Shown: positions 42,357 to 53,582 of the stretch, piece after piece
Layout of the letters: each line of letters opens with the position of its first letter
How positions within the stretch are numbered: position 1 is the stretch's first letter
Assembly: GCA_002900995.3 (NCBI GenBank)
Contig: CM035311.1
Coordinates: 744,001-808,000 of the forward strand
DNA: 64,000 nucleotides
From: Ganoderma boninense
Lineage: Eukaryota; Basidiomycota; Agaricomycetes; Polyporales; Polyporaceae
Direction: 5' to 3'
Program-made: the position numbers and the translations under genes
Notes under the pieces: generated by a model
What the model was told of the DNA's origin: nothing
Database searches by the model: none
The model's input: only the letters and a program-made list of their open reading frames with translations

Positions 42357-43690
42357 CTACGAGATCAGCTTCCGGAGCTGGTATATCCCTTCTCGCGCTA
42401 CGGCGACGGTATCGTACACGACGCGTTCCGGCGCGCTCTCCGTGCGCGAGCGGAGCCGCCATCTCAGGAGGGTCTCATCCGTCTGATTATAGATGGACTC
42501 GAAGATGTGGAACGCGTCGTCCGCAGTCGGCCTCTGGGCGGGGTTCTTCCACTTCATTATGTCGACGAGGGGCCTGATCAGGTCAAGCCCGTGGTATTTC
42601 TACGGAGAGGATGAGAAAACCACGGCATTTATCAGGGATAAGGGGCCGAGCGTACCGAAAGGAACTCCTTGTAATATAGGTTCCCGAGGGCGAAGACGTC
42701 GGCGCGGTATGCGTCGTAGGGCACCTCGTTGGAGAGCTCGGGGATCTCCTTGTCACGGCCAGTGCATCCGAGCACGAGAGTAGACTCGCCCTCGTCAAAT
42801 AACCGTGATAGACCGAAATCGATGAAGTAATAGGAAACGTTGCTGTTCGACCGTGGAAGGGGGCGTGCCTCGTTGGCGGCGTCTGGCAAATGGTCTGTCC
42901 TCACCGGATGGTGACCCGCGGGGTAGAGGAGTCTGCCATCCATCATGACATTAGCGGCCGCTATATCCCTAGAACATCCGCGTTAGCTGACAATTCAGGG
43001 TCCATGAGCCTCACACCAACCGATGGGCCACTCGGTACTCGTGCAGAAAGCTGAGACCCTAGAATTGGCATGAGCACGTCAAATCGCGCAGTTGGAAGTT
43101 CCAGCGATACCTCAAGAGATTGACGAATGAATTCCATGACTTCCGCTATTGTTCCAAACTCTGGGTCGTTGAATGGTCGTAGGTAGGGCATGAATAGTAG
43201 AGCGAGATGTGGCTGGGCAGGGTCCTGCATGATCTCCAGGATGGGGACGCAATGATTTCGCACAGACTGGTGATTGGTGAGATATTGTGCGATGTGTAGC
43301 TCCTGAGTATTGTCCTTGACAGACTTGATCGAGACCCGAAAGTCATCTGAACGCCGCGTCGCGTCAATGACGTTCGGAATCTGAATGAATTCGTTAATGA
43401 GCAAATGAACGTTGAAAGACGATGGCAAAACACCGCAGTACAATGAGTGTAATAGAATCCTCGCAGAATACCGGATCCCTGTTTGTTCCGAGCCATGAAG
43501 GTTTCCAGTCAGGGCGATACCTGGGTCGAAGGGTATAACCACAGGCATCAAGAAAGACACAGCGGTCCCTCCAAAAGAGCTCGCCGGGAAGCAAGTCGTA
43601 GAGGCCATCTTTGGTGTTCTTAGCATGTCGTGCAGCAGATTCGGCAGAGACGTAGGCGTAGCGTGGAAGGCGAGGAGAGGCAGCACTCAT
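42357..43690 (-). CDS. Protein kinase B3
   Basis: Minus-strand exons: 43442-43690, 43111-43380, 43021-43058, 42656-42968 and 42357-42599, 370 aa with the same exon lengths as B2 and B4. It starts MSAASPRLPRYAYVS. SIKSVK carries the beta-3 Lys, TQELHIAQYL the alpha-C Glu, HRDIAAANVMMD the catalytic loop and DFGLSRLFDEGE the Mg loop. PYDAYRADVFALGNLYYKEF corresponds to the activation-segment and alpha-F region. All key residues are present and no stop occurs. Its start codon is 366 bp from that of C3. It survives although module 3 lost kinase A, so B does not depend on a local A. Confidence 0.93.
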
Positions 43691-44055
43691 TGGACCGTTG
43701 CCATACACAAACCAGAGAGCTGGTTGGGTCCAAGGTGCTAAGCGCCTGTGTGGGGGTGGGCGGTGGTCACGTTCTCCTGGCGGCTATGCCTCTGCTCCCA
43801 AACCGGGTCAGAAGAGCCGGGATCTGGCACGAATCGCTCACGTCCGAGGCTGTACGCCTTCATCGATCCACGCGCTGGGCCAGCCTCGTTGCTGCTAAAT
43901 GCTTCCCACATGCCAGCATCCAGGATAATAACAGGAAAACGCCAGCGAGGCAGTAACGCCCCGTTTCCTTCCCCCCTACTAGTACGCCCCATTCCCCTCG
44001 AGTTACAGCCCACCCCAACTCCCGAGTCACCAACCTCCACAGCTTGTCTGGCGTT
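43691..44055. promoter_or_regulatory. Shared promoter region of B3 and C3
   Basis: 365 bp between divergent starts, the longest of the four B-C spacers. No specific site identified. Confidence 0.6.
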
Positions 44056-45280
44056 ATGTCCAACAACAGCGGCCTCGACATCTGGGGAGTCATCTCCGGG
44101 GCTGTCGGCGTCTTGACTGTTGTTTTGCCTCTGCTTTGTGCCTATCTCTGGAGCCAGCACCCCGAGACGAAGTTGGCGCAACTGGACTCCACACTTAAAG
44201 ACACCGAGAACCTCTTGCGCTCCGTAGTCGAGGAGGGCTTGCTCGACCCTGACCTCCATGTCACGCATTTCGACTTGCAACTGAACAAGTGCGTCCCACT
44301 TCCTTGCCCTCCGAGTGCTCAGTTGCTGACTCGGAATCCGGCTCAGATTCCGCCGCACCGCAGAGCAGTACCGCGATGAGACGTTCATCGCGTCCAACGA
44401 GTGGCGCAAACTGCTCGAAGCGTGGTACAACGGCCTCTCGAAGCGCATCGCCCTTCTCTGCAAGGAAGTGAAGGACGTGCGCGCCAACATCTGTGTACGC
44501 TTGTTCTCCAGAGGTGGATTACAGGATCCGGAACTAACATGCCCGAACTACAGGAAACCAGTGCCAACGCGAGGATGCAATTGATGGAACAATCCCGCGA
44601 GGTGGTAGTCCCTACCCACCGTGTGTGGCGTGCCAGGGTCGCGAGACTTTGGCACCGCGTCGTCTCTCTTGGCGAGTACAGCACTGGGTGTTTCGTCGTC
44701 ATTGACCTGCTGACGCCCTCCCTTATCTCTGTCTCCAGTGTTCAAAAGCACTCGTCATGATACCGCCGATGCACCTGCCAGTGCATCAATGAATCCTGTC
44801 ACATTGACTTCCAACGAGGTCAACTCGCCGACAGGGGACGCGACTGTGTCCAAGTCCTCTGCCGAGACTCAGGCTATCCTGTCAGCGCCCGTCATTCTTC
44901 AGCCCACATCCCCTCCGTCGCTCGGCACGAACCGAAAGTCAACTCCTACGACGGTCCGCACCGCCTCGAGGGATCACGACCTCCGCGTGCTGACCCGTGC
45001 GATACGGCGCCTTGGCCGCGAGCTCGCGGCCCAAGGCGTGACCAACACGCTCCTCACGCAACTAGTGCAGGCGACGCACAGGCAGTGGGCGCCGGGGTCT
45101 AGTAAAGCTCATCCCCCCTGTCGTCCTCGCAAGCAGCGCAGTGTCTCTGTCGCGAATCGACCGGAACGTGCTTCGACCCTGACAACCTTGGTAGAAGGCG
45201 CCAGCGAGTCTGGCAACGATGTCGATTTCGACTGCGACTACGAGTCGTCGGGAGAGGAGACGATGTGCGGCCAGAACTGA
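44056..45280 (+). CDS. Single-pass membrane protein C3, unknown
   Basis: Exons 44056-44288, 44347-44494, 44554-44671 and 44739-45280, 346 aa. It starts MSNNSGLDIWGV with the helix ISGAVGVLTVVLPLLCAYLW, then helical segments QLDSTLKDTENLLRSVVEEG and RDETFIASNEWRKLLEAWYN. Exon 3 carries ETSANARMQLMEQSREVVV. Intron 3 uses a GC donor (CTTG|GCGAGT) where C2 and C4 use GT. Exon 4 is disordered, then carries TRAIRRLGRELAAQGVTNTL, and ends with acidic residues and MCGQN. Exons 2 and 3 have exactly the lengths seen in C2 and C4. Probably a membrane-anchored cytosolic-facing protein; function unknown. Confidence 0.88.
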
Positions 45281-45349
45281 CCTGCACATGCCTCCTAGGT
45301 CGGGTTGCTATCGTCCGAGAGGCGTCAGTGTCGGCCGATGACTTGTTAA

Positions 45350-45370
45350 ACTCCGCACCGTTTGCGGAGT
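45350..45370 (+). promoter_or_regulatory. Conserved 3' hairpin after C3
   Basis: ACTCCGCA-CCGTT-TGCGGAGT, a perfect 8-bp stem with the invariant 5-nt loop, 70 nt after the C3 stop. Confidence 0.65.
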
Positions 45371-46557
45371 ATACTTGGAACATCAGCAATCCTTGGAGAG
45401 CGAAGTAGGCGTTGGACTGTTGCTCCGTCTGTGCCCCTCCTATCTGTCCCCACCCTACGCTTCGGTTTTCGAGGCCCAGCGCCATGCCATGTCTGCCGAT
45501 GTCGGAAATGTATTTATATATTGTCAGGGAGAAGAACGGCGGCGTGTTTTGTCAATCAACAAGTCTTCGAGCAGGTCACAGTTTCCGACTCGGAGGGGGA
45601 CATCCCGACCGTGCCAATGGCGAGGTCTTCAAGGGAGTTGGCGGATAACGCCGTACCCCAGCACAAGGGTCATTCTAGTTTAAGGACAAGCTGTCTACCA
45701 CTCGAGTAGGATTCGTACTACAGCGACATCTGCACGCTGTCTGGGATCGAGACACTTGACAACACGTACTGTAGACGGTATACGGAAATAGTAGCCCCTC
45801 CGCAGGGAGACCGGCCAACTGAGCGCTAGCGTCGTACATGATCCATCTTCCAAATGATCCTTCAAAAGTGATCGTTGAGTATTGGAGCTGCCCTCGGACT
45901 CGTCCAAGTCCACAGACCGCAGTTCAAGATTCCACTACTAGTACATTGGCGTACGCTCTCCACAGTGGAGTGGCAACTCGCGACTCGGAGTAACGCCGCC
46001 GTTTAAGCTTGAGACCTGCAAGCGAAAATCGCATGTGTTGAAGGTTCAAATGGCCTGAATTTATCTCCATAGGCAGATGAATTTGTTCCGTGGAGGGAGG
46101 ACCGCCAAATCGCCTGAAAGTTGAAGAGTGCTCCAGTGACGAAGTCATGGCACACAATAAGAAGAACGAGCGCTTAGACTGAGGAGGTGCCCAATCCGGA
46201 AGCTGTGTTGAACTCCGCAGCCCCGCGCTTCTTCCTCTCGACCTCCCTTGTGGGCCCGAATAAACAGACCACGAAGACATCAGATACTTGCTCCTACAGC
46301 CTTCGTAACTGAACCGCATTTTGGTACCTACGATCTCCAAGGCCTGCGGGTCCGTGAGAACTGACTCATTTGATCCCATTTGGCAGGTAGCACGTTGAAC
46401 CACGCGCTTAAACGTCCTCCCGCAACTGAAGGAGGTCGCCCGATCCAGAGAACAAAGGACTAGTCGGAGTTCTAACGTCTTCGCGCCCGTATAAAAACAC
46501 ACAACCCGTAAGTTCGATTTCCCGCTACGCTCGTGTTCAACTTGCTCTCTCAACACC
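45371..46557. other. Intergenic between C3 and A4
   Basis: 1.2 kb without a recognised gene. The box GATGTCGGAAATGTATTTATA at about 45499-45519 matches the 3' flanks of C2 and C4. A 211-codon minus-strand ORF (45924-46559) overlaps the start of A4, has no recognisable features and is not accepted. The last few hundred bases should hold the A4 promoter. Confidence 0.5.
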
Positions 46558-49500
46558 ATGGCTGTCCCCCCCTCCAGAGTCGACGGCGACGGCGACGATC
46601 TTGGTCGTACTGACGCTGCGACTCGGCCTGCGACCCCACCTGCGACCGATCATCTCCCTGGGCCTGAACCCCCCACTCCTGACGCCAACCACCCAACCAC
46701 CGGCGCAGGGCCCCTCCCATCCGGTGCCACTCTCGCCGACGGAACCTCGCTGCCGCAGGCCACCAACCGCCCTTCGTTCATCCGCCACTGCCCCTCGTCC
46801 ACGAATCGCGACGCGTACAAGAAAAGGACCGGAAGACAGCTCGCGCCTCTCCTCATTGACGAGTCCGGCATGGGCCCCCGCTTCCATCTCCTCGATAATG
46901 AGATCTTCTCGGCGCGGATCACCGGGAAGGCCCCGTCTAAGGCGGCTCAAAAGAAGTTCAAGTCGCCAAAGCTCAAGAAAGGGATGGCCGAGCGCGACAT
47001 CTACCCGCAGTTGGTGCGTTCAATCGTCACTTGTTGTGTTATGCATCGACTGCGGTTCTCTCTGTAGTTTATGCTGACCGCGCGTGCGTTGGAACAGGGC
47101 GCCGTCATCGATTCCGTGCTGAAGGCGGCCAAGTGCAAGAAACTCCGCTTCCTCGACACCGCGAACCACAAGGCTAACGACGGCAACCGCGGGAGGACGG
47201 AGACGTTCAACGACGCGGGGCTCTACCGCACCACCTCCCATGCCTGCGAGGCGACGGACCTCGACCCGAAGCGACTCGAGAAGAGCAGGATCAAGAGGGA
47301 GCAGCTCGAGGCCCGCTTGCTCGGCGCGCGGTCGTGGTTCTGGATGGACGTCCCCATCGAGATCAAGGGCGACGAGCAGAACTCGGCGTTCTACTTCAAG
47401 ACCAAGCCGAAGAAGGGGTGGAAGAAGCATAGACACCCCGCAGCGGCTAATTTGCCTGACGACGAGAATTCAGAGGATGGTGAAGCTGAGGGCGGCGCTC
47501 AGCAGGAGGCGGAGGGCGAAGGGGTTGAAGACGTTGGCGAAGCTCAAGAGGGCGGGGACGTAGAGATGGAGCAGGAGGTCGCTGATGTAGGAGAGGGGGA
47601 GGACGAGGAGGTTGACGAGGACGAAGACGAAGGAGAAGACGAGGTCGACGGGGTCAACGACGAGAATGACGACTCGGACTCGGACTCGGAAGACGATGAT
47701 GAGGATGATGATGAGGAAGGCGATGAGTATGACTTCGAGGACGCCCTCAATTACTTCGAAGGATCGGGGGAGGATGAGGACGTCGACTTCGAGGATGAGG
47801 CGGAGGCGGAGGCAGAGGCAGAGGTCACAGAGGATCAAGGGAACACCACGGGCATCATCAAGAAGTCCGTTCCACCATTCATCAAGCTCTCGGACAACGG
47901 CGAGAAGGCTCTGGGGCAATTCGTCGAATACCACCTCAACCTTTTCAAGTACCAGCACCGCACCTTCTGCTACTCCATCTACGTCTGCTTCGACATGGCC
48001 CGCCTCCTATACTTCGACCGCGCTGGTGCTTACGTCTCGCAGCCATTCAGCTGGGTCGAGCCCACGTCTCTGCTCCACGAGTTCGTTTGGAAGTTCGCGA
48101 AGCTGGCGAACGCGAACAAGCTCGGGGACATGGGGCACGATACAACTGCCAAGATGGTCTCGCTCCCGACGAGGCGGAAGTTCATCAGGGAGGCTAAGAA
48201 CCCCGATCTCGCGCCTCACATCCGTGCCGGTCTCTTGAAGGCCGCTGAGAGCGACTGCCCGCTCTACAAGCTCACCGTCAAGGACGTCCCTCCGTCGCCC
48301 GACGAATGGTTCCCCGACGAGCCGTTCCCCGAGCCGCCACCCCCATCTGAGCCCAAGTCCAAGTCCAAGGACGCATCCTCGGTCGGCTCCACTAAGCAGA
48401 AGAAGTCAGCCAAGGCGAAGGATTCGACGCCACCCGCTCGAAAGTTCGTCATCGGACGCCCCCACTTCTCTGCCGACGCGCTCGTCGGCCGCTGCACGAA
48501 AGGGTACATGGCCTTCGACGTGACGAACCCGAGGAAGTGGGTCCCATGCTTCCTCAAGGACTCCTGGCGTCCCTTCTTGCGTGGGCGCACACGCCCGGAG
48601 CACCTTGTATACGAGCGGTTGAAGCGCAAGGGCGTCAAGCCGACCGACGGTATTGCGACGTTGATTTGTGGCGGCGACGTCGGTGGCTCCCGCGCTCAAC
48701 GGACCCGAGTCCAGGAGGACTTGCCCGACCACAACAAGCCTGTGCTCCGTGTCCACTACCGCTTGGTCATCCAGGACATCGGCTTGCCCTTGCGCAGGTT
48801 TCACGACTTCGGCGATCTCTCTGGGATCTTTGTGGACGTTCTTAGAGGTCCGTCTCTCCCAGAACGGAGTCATAGACTACTGCTGACTGTCGCTTCTGTT
48901 TTCAGCTCATTACAAGGTCTTGAAGCGTGCCACGGTCCTGCACCGCGACGTCAGCCTGGGGAACATCATGATCCGTGCCGGCGCGGACGGTGAAAGGTCC
49001 GGGTTCCTTATCGACTGGGACTTGTCGCGCTTGGAGAGTGAACTTGGGAAGGGACCAGTCGAGCCAGATCGAACGGTACGTGTGCGTCTCAAGCCTACAT
49101 TTGATGATATGGGGCTCAATCTTGCACAGGGCACTTGGCAATTCCGATCAGCTCTGTCCCTTCACTATCCCAGAAAGCCATACAAGCGGTCCGACGACTT
49201 CGAGTCCTTCATCCACGTTTACCTCTATCTTGTCCTCCGATACCACGAGACACGCGTCTCAAGCGTCAAGGACTCGGTCATGCAGCTGTTCGAGCAGGTG
49301 TCGTTGATCGGCGGGGTCAAGGTCGGCGGGGATGCCAAGCTGAACATGATCGACTCCGCGAAGCCCCCCTTCAAGGTTACGTCTAACCCGCCCTTGCAGG
49401 ACCTCGTCGTCAAACTCGTCAAGGGCTGCTCTCACGCCTACTCCCAGCTCGATCTCGATGCGATGGACCGCATGTACGGGCCTGACAGGACCCTCATGCC

Positions 49501-50128
49501 ACCACACTCTTCCAACCCCTCCAGCTCCGACACCGACTCCTCCCCGTCCCGCCCCGGTACCCACTTCCGCGCCCGTGCCCGCCGTATGGACAGCGACGAT
49601 GAGATGTCGGAGGCCCCCGACGATGATGAGGTGGAGAAGGCGCTGGGGGAGGGGCGCGGCGACGAAGACGAGCCGCACGCATCCTCAATAGGAGACCTGT
49701 GCACGCTGGGCACGTTCCTCACCAACCCGCGCAACATGACGAAGCTCTTCGTGCAGCACTCGCAGGTCGCGGTGGGCGTCGACGACAAGGGGTGCGACCA
49801 GTTCGCGGCGCGGCGGCACCAGGACGTCCTCGTGCCAGAGCACATGGGCAGCCGCAGCCTCGCGACGCTGGCTGTGAGCGCTTCGGTCCCGTCCGAGGAG
49901 GGCCTCCCCGCGGAGGGTCTGCCTGAGCACGACAAGTTCGGCACGGCTTGGAAACCCAGTGCCGATGCTCCTTCGCCGCCGCCGAGCCCGAGCTTCCGCG
50001 CGATTAAGCGAGGACGTCCTGGGCCCTCCTCTGACGCTGAGGATGATTCCGTGGACTCGGAGGAGGAAAGACCTCGGGCGAAACGGGCCAAGGGCAAGAG
50101 GAGGGCAACAACGCGCAAGCGATCCTAA
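46558..50128 (+). CDS. FunK1-type protein kinase A4, complete
   Basis: The only complete copy of kinase A. Exons 46558-47013, 47068-48847, 48906-49075 and 49130-50128, 1134 aa. The N-terminus is disordered. A domain follows (RKWVPCFLKDSWRPFL and YSIYVCFDMARLLYFDRAG are typical FunK1 blocks) but is split by a 100-residue Asp/Glu tract coded by about 47480-47830. The catalytic loop is LHRDVSLGNIMI and the Mg loop LIDWDLSRLESE, then the C-lobe with DDFESFIHVYLYLVLRYH. The tail is Pro/Ser-rich with basic clusters (RPRAKRAKGKRRATTRKRS) that look like a nuclear signal. FunK1 kinases expand strongly in mushroom-forming fungi; their substrates are mostly unknown. Confidence 0.93.
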
Positions 50129-50395
50129 GTATGCCGACGTAGATACCCTGTCCGCTTCCGAGTGTGTCGAGTTTCTAGATGACCGTACCTTTGTTCTGAT
50201 GACAGTAAAGTGTACTTTTCATCGCGAAAGAACCGGTGACGCGCACCATGTATTGTTACAAATGGATTTCGACAACGTACAAAGCAATTAGAGACAGCAG
50301 GACGACAGTAGAGACTCTGTGTGAGAGAATGTCTTAGGAACTGAGAAGTAAAAGCGAGGTAAACGCGGGAGATCGCGGCGTACCATGAACCGAGA
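50129..50395. other. Intergenic between A4 and B4
   Basis: 267-bp tail-to-tail spacer alike to the one in front of B3. No gene is seen. Confidence 0.6.
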
Positions 50396-51727
50396 CTACG
50401 AGATCAGCTTCCGTAGCTGGTATATCCCTTCTCGCGCAACGGCAACGGTATCATACACGACGCGCTCCGGCGCGCTCTCCGTGCGCGAGCGGAGGCGCCA
50501 TCTCAGGAGGGTCTCGTCTGTCTGGTTGTAGATGGATTCGAAGATATGGAACGCAGCGTCTGCGGTTGGCCTCTGAGCAGGGTTCTTCCATTTCATCATG
50601 TCGATGAGAGGCTTGATCAGGTCAAGGCCGTGGTATTTCTGCGGAGAGGGTGAGGAAACTAGGGCATTTATTAGGAGACAAGCGAGCATACCGAGAGGAA
50701 TTCTTTGTAGTAGAGGTTTCCGAGCGCGAAGACGTCCGCGCGGTATGCGTCGTAAGGCACCTCGTTGGAAAGCTCGGGGATCTGCTTGTCGCGTCCGGTG
50801 CATCCAAGGACAAGAGTAGATTCGCCCTCGTCGAATAGTCGCGACAGGCCGAAATCGATGAAGAAGTAACGAACTTGGGAGTTCGTTCGAGCTAGTGGAT
50901 GTGCATCGAGGACGCCGTCTGGCAGGAACTCCATCCTCACCGGATGGTGACCTTCCGGGTAGAGCGTTCTGCCGTCCATCATCACGTTCGCAGCGGCGAT
51001 ATCTCTAAACAAATTTTGTTAGACGGCATCAAGCTTAATAAACAAATCTCTGACGAACCTGTGAGCTATTCGACACTCGTGGAGGAAAGCGAGGCCCTGG
51101 AACGGCTGTAAGTTGAATACAAAGTCGGGTGCGAGCCAGCATCCTTACTTCAAGGGACTGCCTGATAAAATCCATGACCTCGTCAATTGTTCCAAATTCT
51201 GGATCGTTGAATGGGCGTAGGTAGGGCATGACCATGAGCGACATGTGGGGGTCAAGCGGGTCATCCATAATTTCTAGGACCGGCACGCAATGGTTCCGAG
51301 CCGAGTGGTGGTCTGTGACATAACGTGCGATATGCAGTTCCTTCGTATCGCTGTCCGTATACTTGATAGCAACGCGGAATTCGTCAGACAGACGAGATGC
51401 GTCGATCACCATTGGAATCTGCACGGAACAAGTTAGTAACAATAGCCAGAAATGATATGCGTGGAAATGGATGTTTACGTTTAACATAATAGAATCTTCG
51501 CAAAAAAAAGGTTTTCTATTCGTGCCAATCCACGAGGGTTTCCAATCCGGGTGATACCTAGGTCGAAGCGCATAACCACGGTCGTGGAGGAAGAGGTAGC
51601 GGTTTTTCCAGAAGATCTCGCCTGGGAGTAAGTCGTATAGGCCTTCCTCGGTGTCTTTTGCATGGCGCGCAGCAGACTCGGGCGTGACGTATGCATACCG
51701 GGGAAGGCGAGGGGATGGAGCACTCAT
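50396..51727 (-). CDS. Protein kinase B4
   Basis: Minus-strand exons: 51479-51727, 51149-51418, 51059-51096, 50692-51004 and 50396-50638, 370 aa. It starts MSAPSPRLPRYAYVT. VAIKYTD carries the beta-3 Lys, TKELHIARYV the alpha-C Glu, HRDIAAANVMMD the catalytic loop and DFGLSRLFDEGE the Mg loop. The end, REGIYQLRKLIS, is identical to B3. I chose the acceptor at 51097 because it gives the 38-nt exon 3 found in B1, B2 and B3; an upstream acceptor would add three codons. All kinase residues are present, so it is probably active. The gene is head-to-head with C4 and tail-to-tail with A4. Confidence 0.93.
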
Positions 51728-52057
51728 GGACAGCGCCGTGGTTGAGGAGAACCAAGTCCAAGGACGAAAGCGCCCAATGGTCACAGCGTCCATCTTAGCG
51801 CCAACGGGTACCGGTACTTCCTTGTCACGCGGCTGGCTGGGTCTCTGTTCTGATCTCGCTTCCAGCCTCCACCATCTACGGTAATCCACGTTGCGACCTC
51901 GTTCCTTTCTCCACGCACTAATTTACTTGTGGATAAGAGGGAGATTTCGGCATGAGGTGACGACGACCTTTTCCCTCTCCACCACCACCACCACCACCAC
52001 CACCTCCTCCTCCTCCTCCTCCCAGCTGACTCCGAGCTCCGTTGAGTTTCGACAACC
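51728..52057. promoter_or_regulatory. Shared promoter region of B4 and C4
   Basis: 330 bp between divergent starts. It contains a CCA/CCT trinucleotide microsatellite at about 51979-52022, close to the C4 start codon and likely in its 5' UTR. Confidence 0.6.
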
Positions 52058-53259
52058 ATGACTACCCTCTCCGGGCTCGATACCTGGAGCGTGATATCTG
52101 GGGCCATCGGTGTTCTGACTGTCTTGCCGTTTATCTGGGCATATGTCCGGAGTCAACACCCCGAGACTAAGCTTGCGGAATTGGATTCGACGCTCAATGA
52201 TACCGAAGCGCTTCTGCGTTCCGTCATCGAGGAAGGCCTTTTCCATCCAGTAGGGCACGTCCCCCATTTCGAGTCGCGCCTCAGGAAGTCAGTCCGCTAT
52301 CTCTTCGTTCAGTCGATTCCCCTCAGATTGACCCCCACCCTTAGTTTGCGTGCGGTCGCAGACAAGCTGCGTGACGACACCTTCATCGCCTCCGTCGAAT
52401 GGCGCAAGCTCCTTCGAGCGTGGTACGATGGCCTTACCAAACAGATTTCTGCCGTCTGCATACAAGTCAAGGGCGTCCGCGCAAACATCTGCGTACGTGG
52501 ATCAGCTTGATCGATCCGACCCACGCCGTTTATCTGATGTACATCGCTTGCAGGAGACCAGTGCCAGTCTGAGAATGCAGCTTCCGCATGCCGATGACTC
52601 CGCCCCATTGCCTTCACACCGCAGATGGCGAGCGAAGATCGTGAATTTTTGGAGGCGTATTCTCTCCCTTGGTTTGTCCAGCCCCAACCCTTGCCGTCGT
52701 CTCCAGCACGCTGAAACGGTTACCTACAGCTCGCATGAATCGTGCTTTTGTTGTTGATGATGCCGGGGACTCAACAACTGTTGCGTCGTCAACATCAACC
52801 TTCGATGCCATTACTATTGTCCCCTCTCCAGACGACGCGGTGTCTGACACCGTTGCTTGGGATGGTGACGCGTCCACCCCCGAGGCGGATGCCCGCTCCT
52901 GCCTTGCGCCGTCCCGTAACAATTCCCCGGACCACTTGTCCAAATCGCCTCATGCTTCCTCCCACACGCCCCGCACAGCCTCGCGAACACACGAGCTTCG
53001 TGTGATCTCTCGTGCCATCCGCCAAGTGGGCCGGGAACTGGCTTCCCAAGGCGTGACAAATGCACGCCTCGCACAGCTCGTGCAGGCGATGCACATGCGA
53101 TGGTCTCCTGCGTCCAGCAAGGCTCGTCGCCTCCCCCGTCGGTTACGCAAGCAGCATGGCCCGAAACACGTTCTGGTCTTGCAACGCACGAGCGACTCCG
53201 CCACCGATATCGATCCGGACGAAGACGGCGAGTGGGAGGAGACCATGTGCGAGCCTTGA
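52058..53259 (+). CDS. Single-pass membrane protein C4, unknown
   Basis: Exons 52058-52287, 52345-52492, 52554-52671 and 52730-53259, 341 aa. It starts MTTLSGLDTWSV with the helix ISGAIGVLTVLPFIWAYV. The segments QHPETKLAELDSTLNDTEAL and WRKLLRAWYDGL match C2 and C3. The fourth-exon acceptor at 52729 is the only one that keeps the frame with a normal-sized intron. Exon 4 is Asp/Ser/Thr-rich, then carries SRAIRQVGRELASQGVTNAR, and ends EETMCEP, so the near-terminal Cys is at position -3 rather than -4 as in C2 and C3. No known domain is recognised. The role is inferred only from linkage to kinases A and B. Confidence 0.88.
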
Positions 53260-53371
53260 CTCACCCATCCCTCTCCGGCTTGCCTCGTCACGACTGCTCA
53301 TGGGCATCGCGATCTACGAGCAAGTAGCCCTCGCCCGATGGACCATAGGGCTGTAGCCAGGCATCTCTTAA

Positions 53372-53392
53372 ACTTCGCACCGTTTGCGGAGT
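53372..53392 (+). promoter_or_regulatory. Conserved 3' hairpin after C4
   Basis: ACTTCGCA-CCGTT-TGCGGAGT. The one change from C3 turns a C-G pair into U.G, so the stem is kept. The loop is identical. It lies 113 nt after the C4 stop. Confidence 0.65.
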
Positions 53393-53582
53393 ACACTGGC
53401 AAGACTGCCACTCAGCGTGCCCTCGGTAATGTATAGTAGTTGTGTTTCTTCCCTCCTTCCCCCCGGCGTCTTGTCGTTCTCTGACCGTGATCTCTGTACC
53501 ATGTCCTGCTGATGTCTGAAATGTATTTATACACCGTTCTGCTCACCAATGTTATATCGCATACGACCTGCCAGAGCGAGGC

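Noticed and set aside
45271..45280. A C-terminal CaaX prenylation signal in gene C (CGQD, CGQN)
   Set aside because: The residues after Cys are not aliphatic and in C4 the Cys is at position -3, so the motif is not conserved as a CaaX box.
45924..46559. 211-codon minus-strand ORF
   Set aside because: No domain, helix pattern or intron structure. It overlaps the start of kinase A4.
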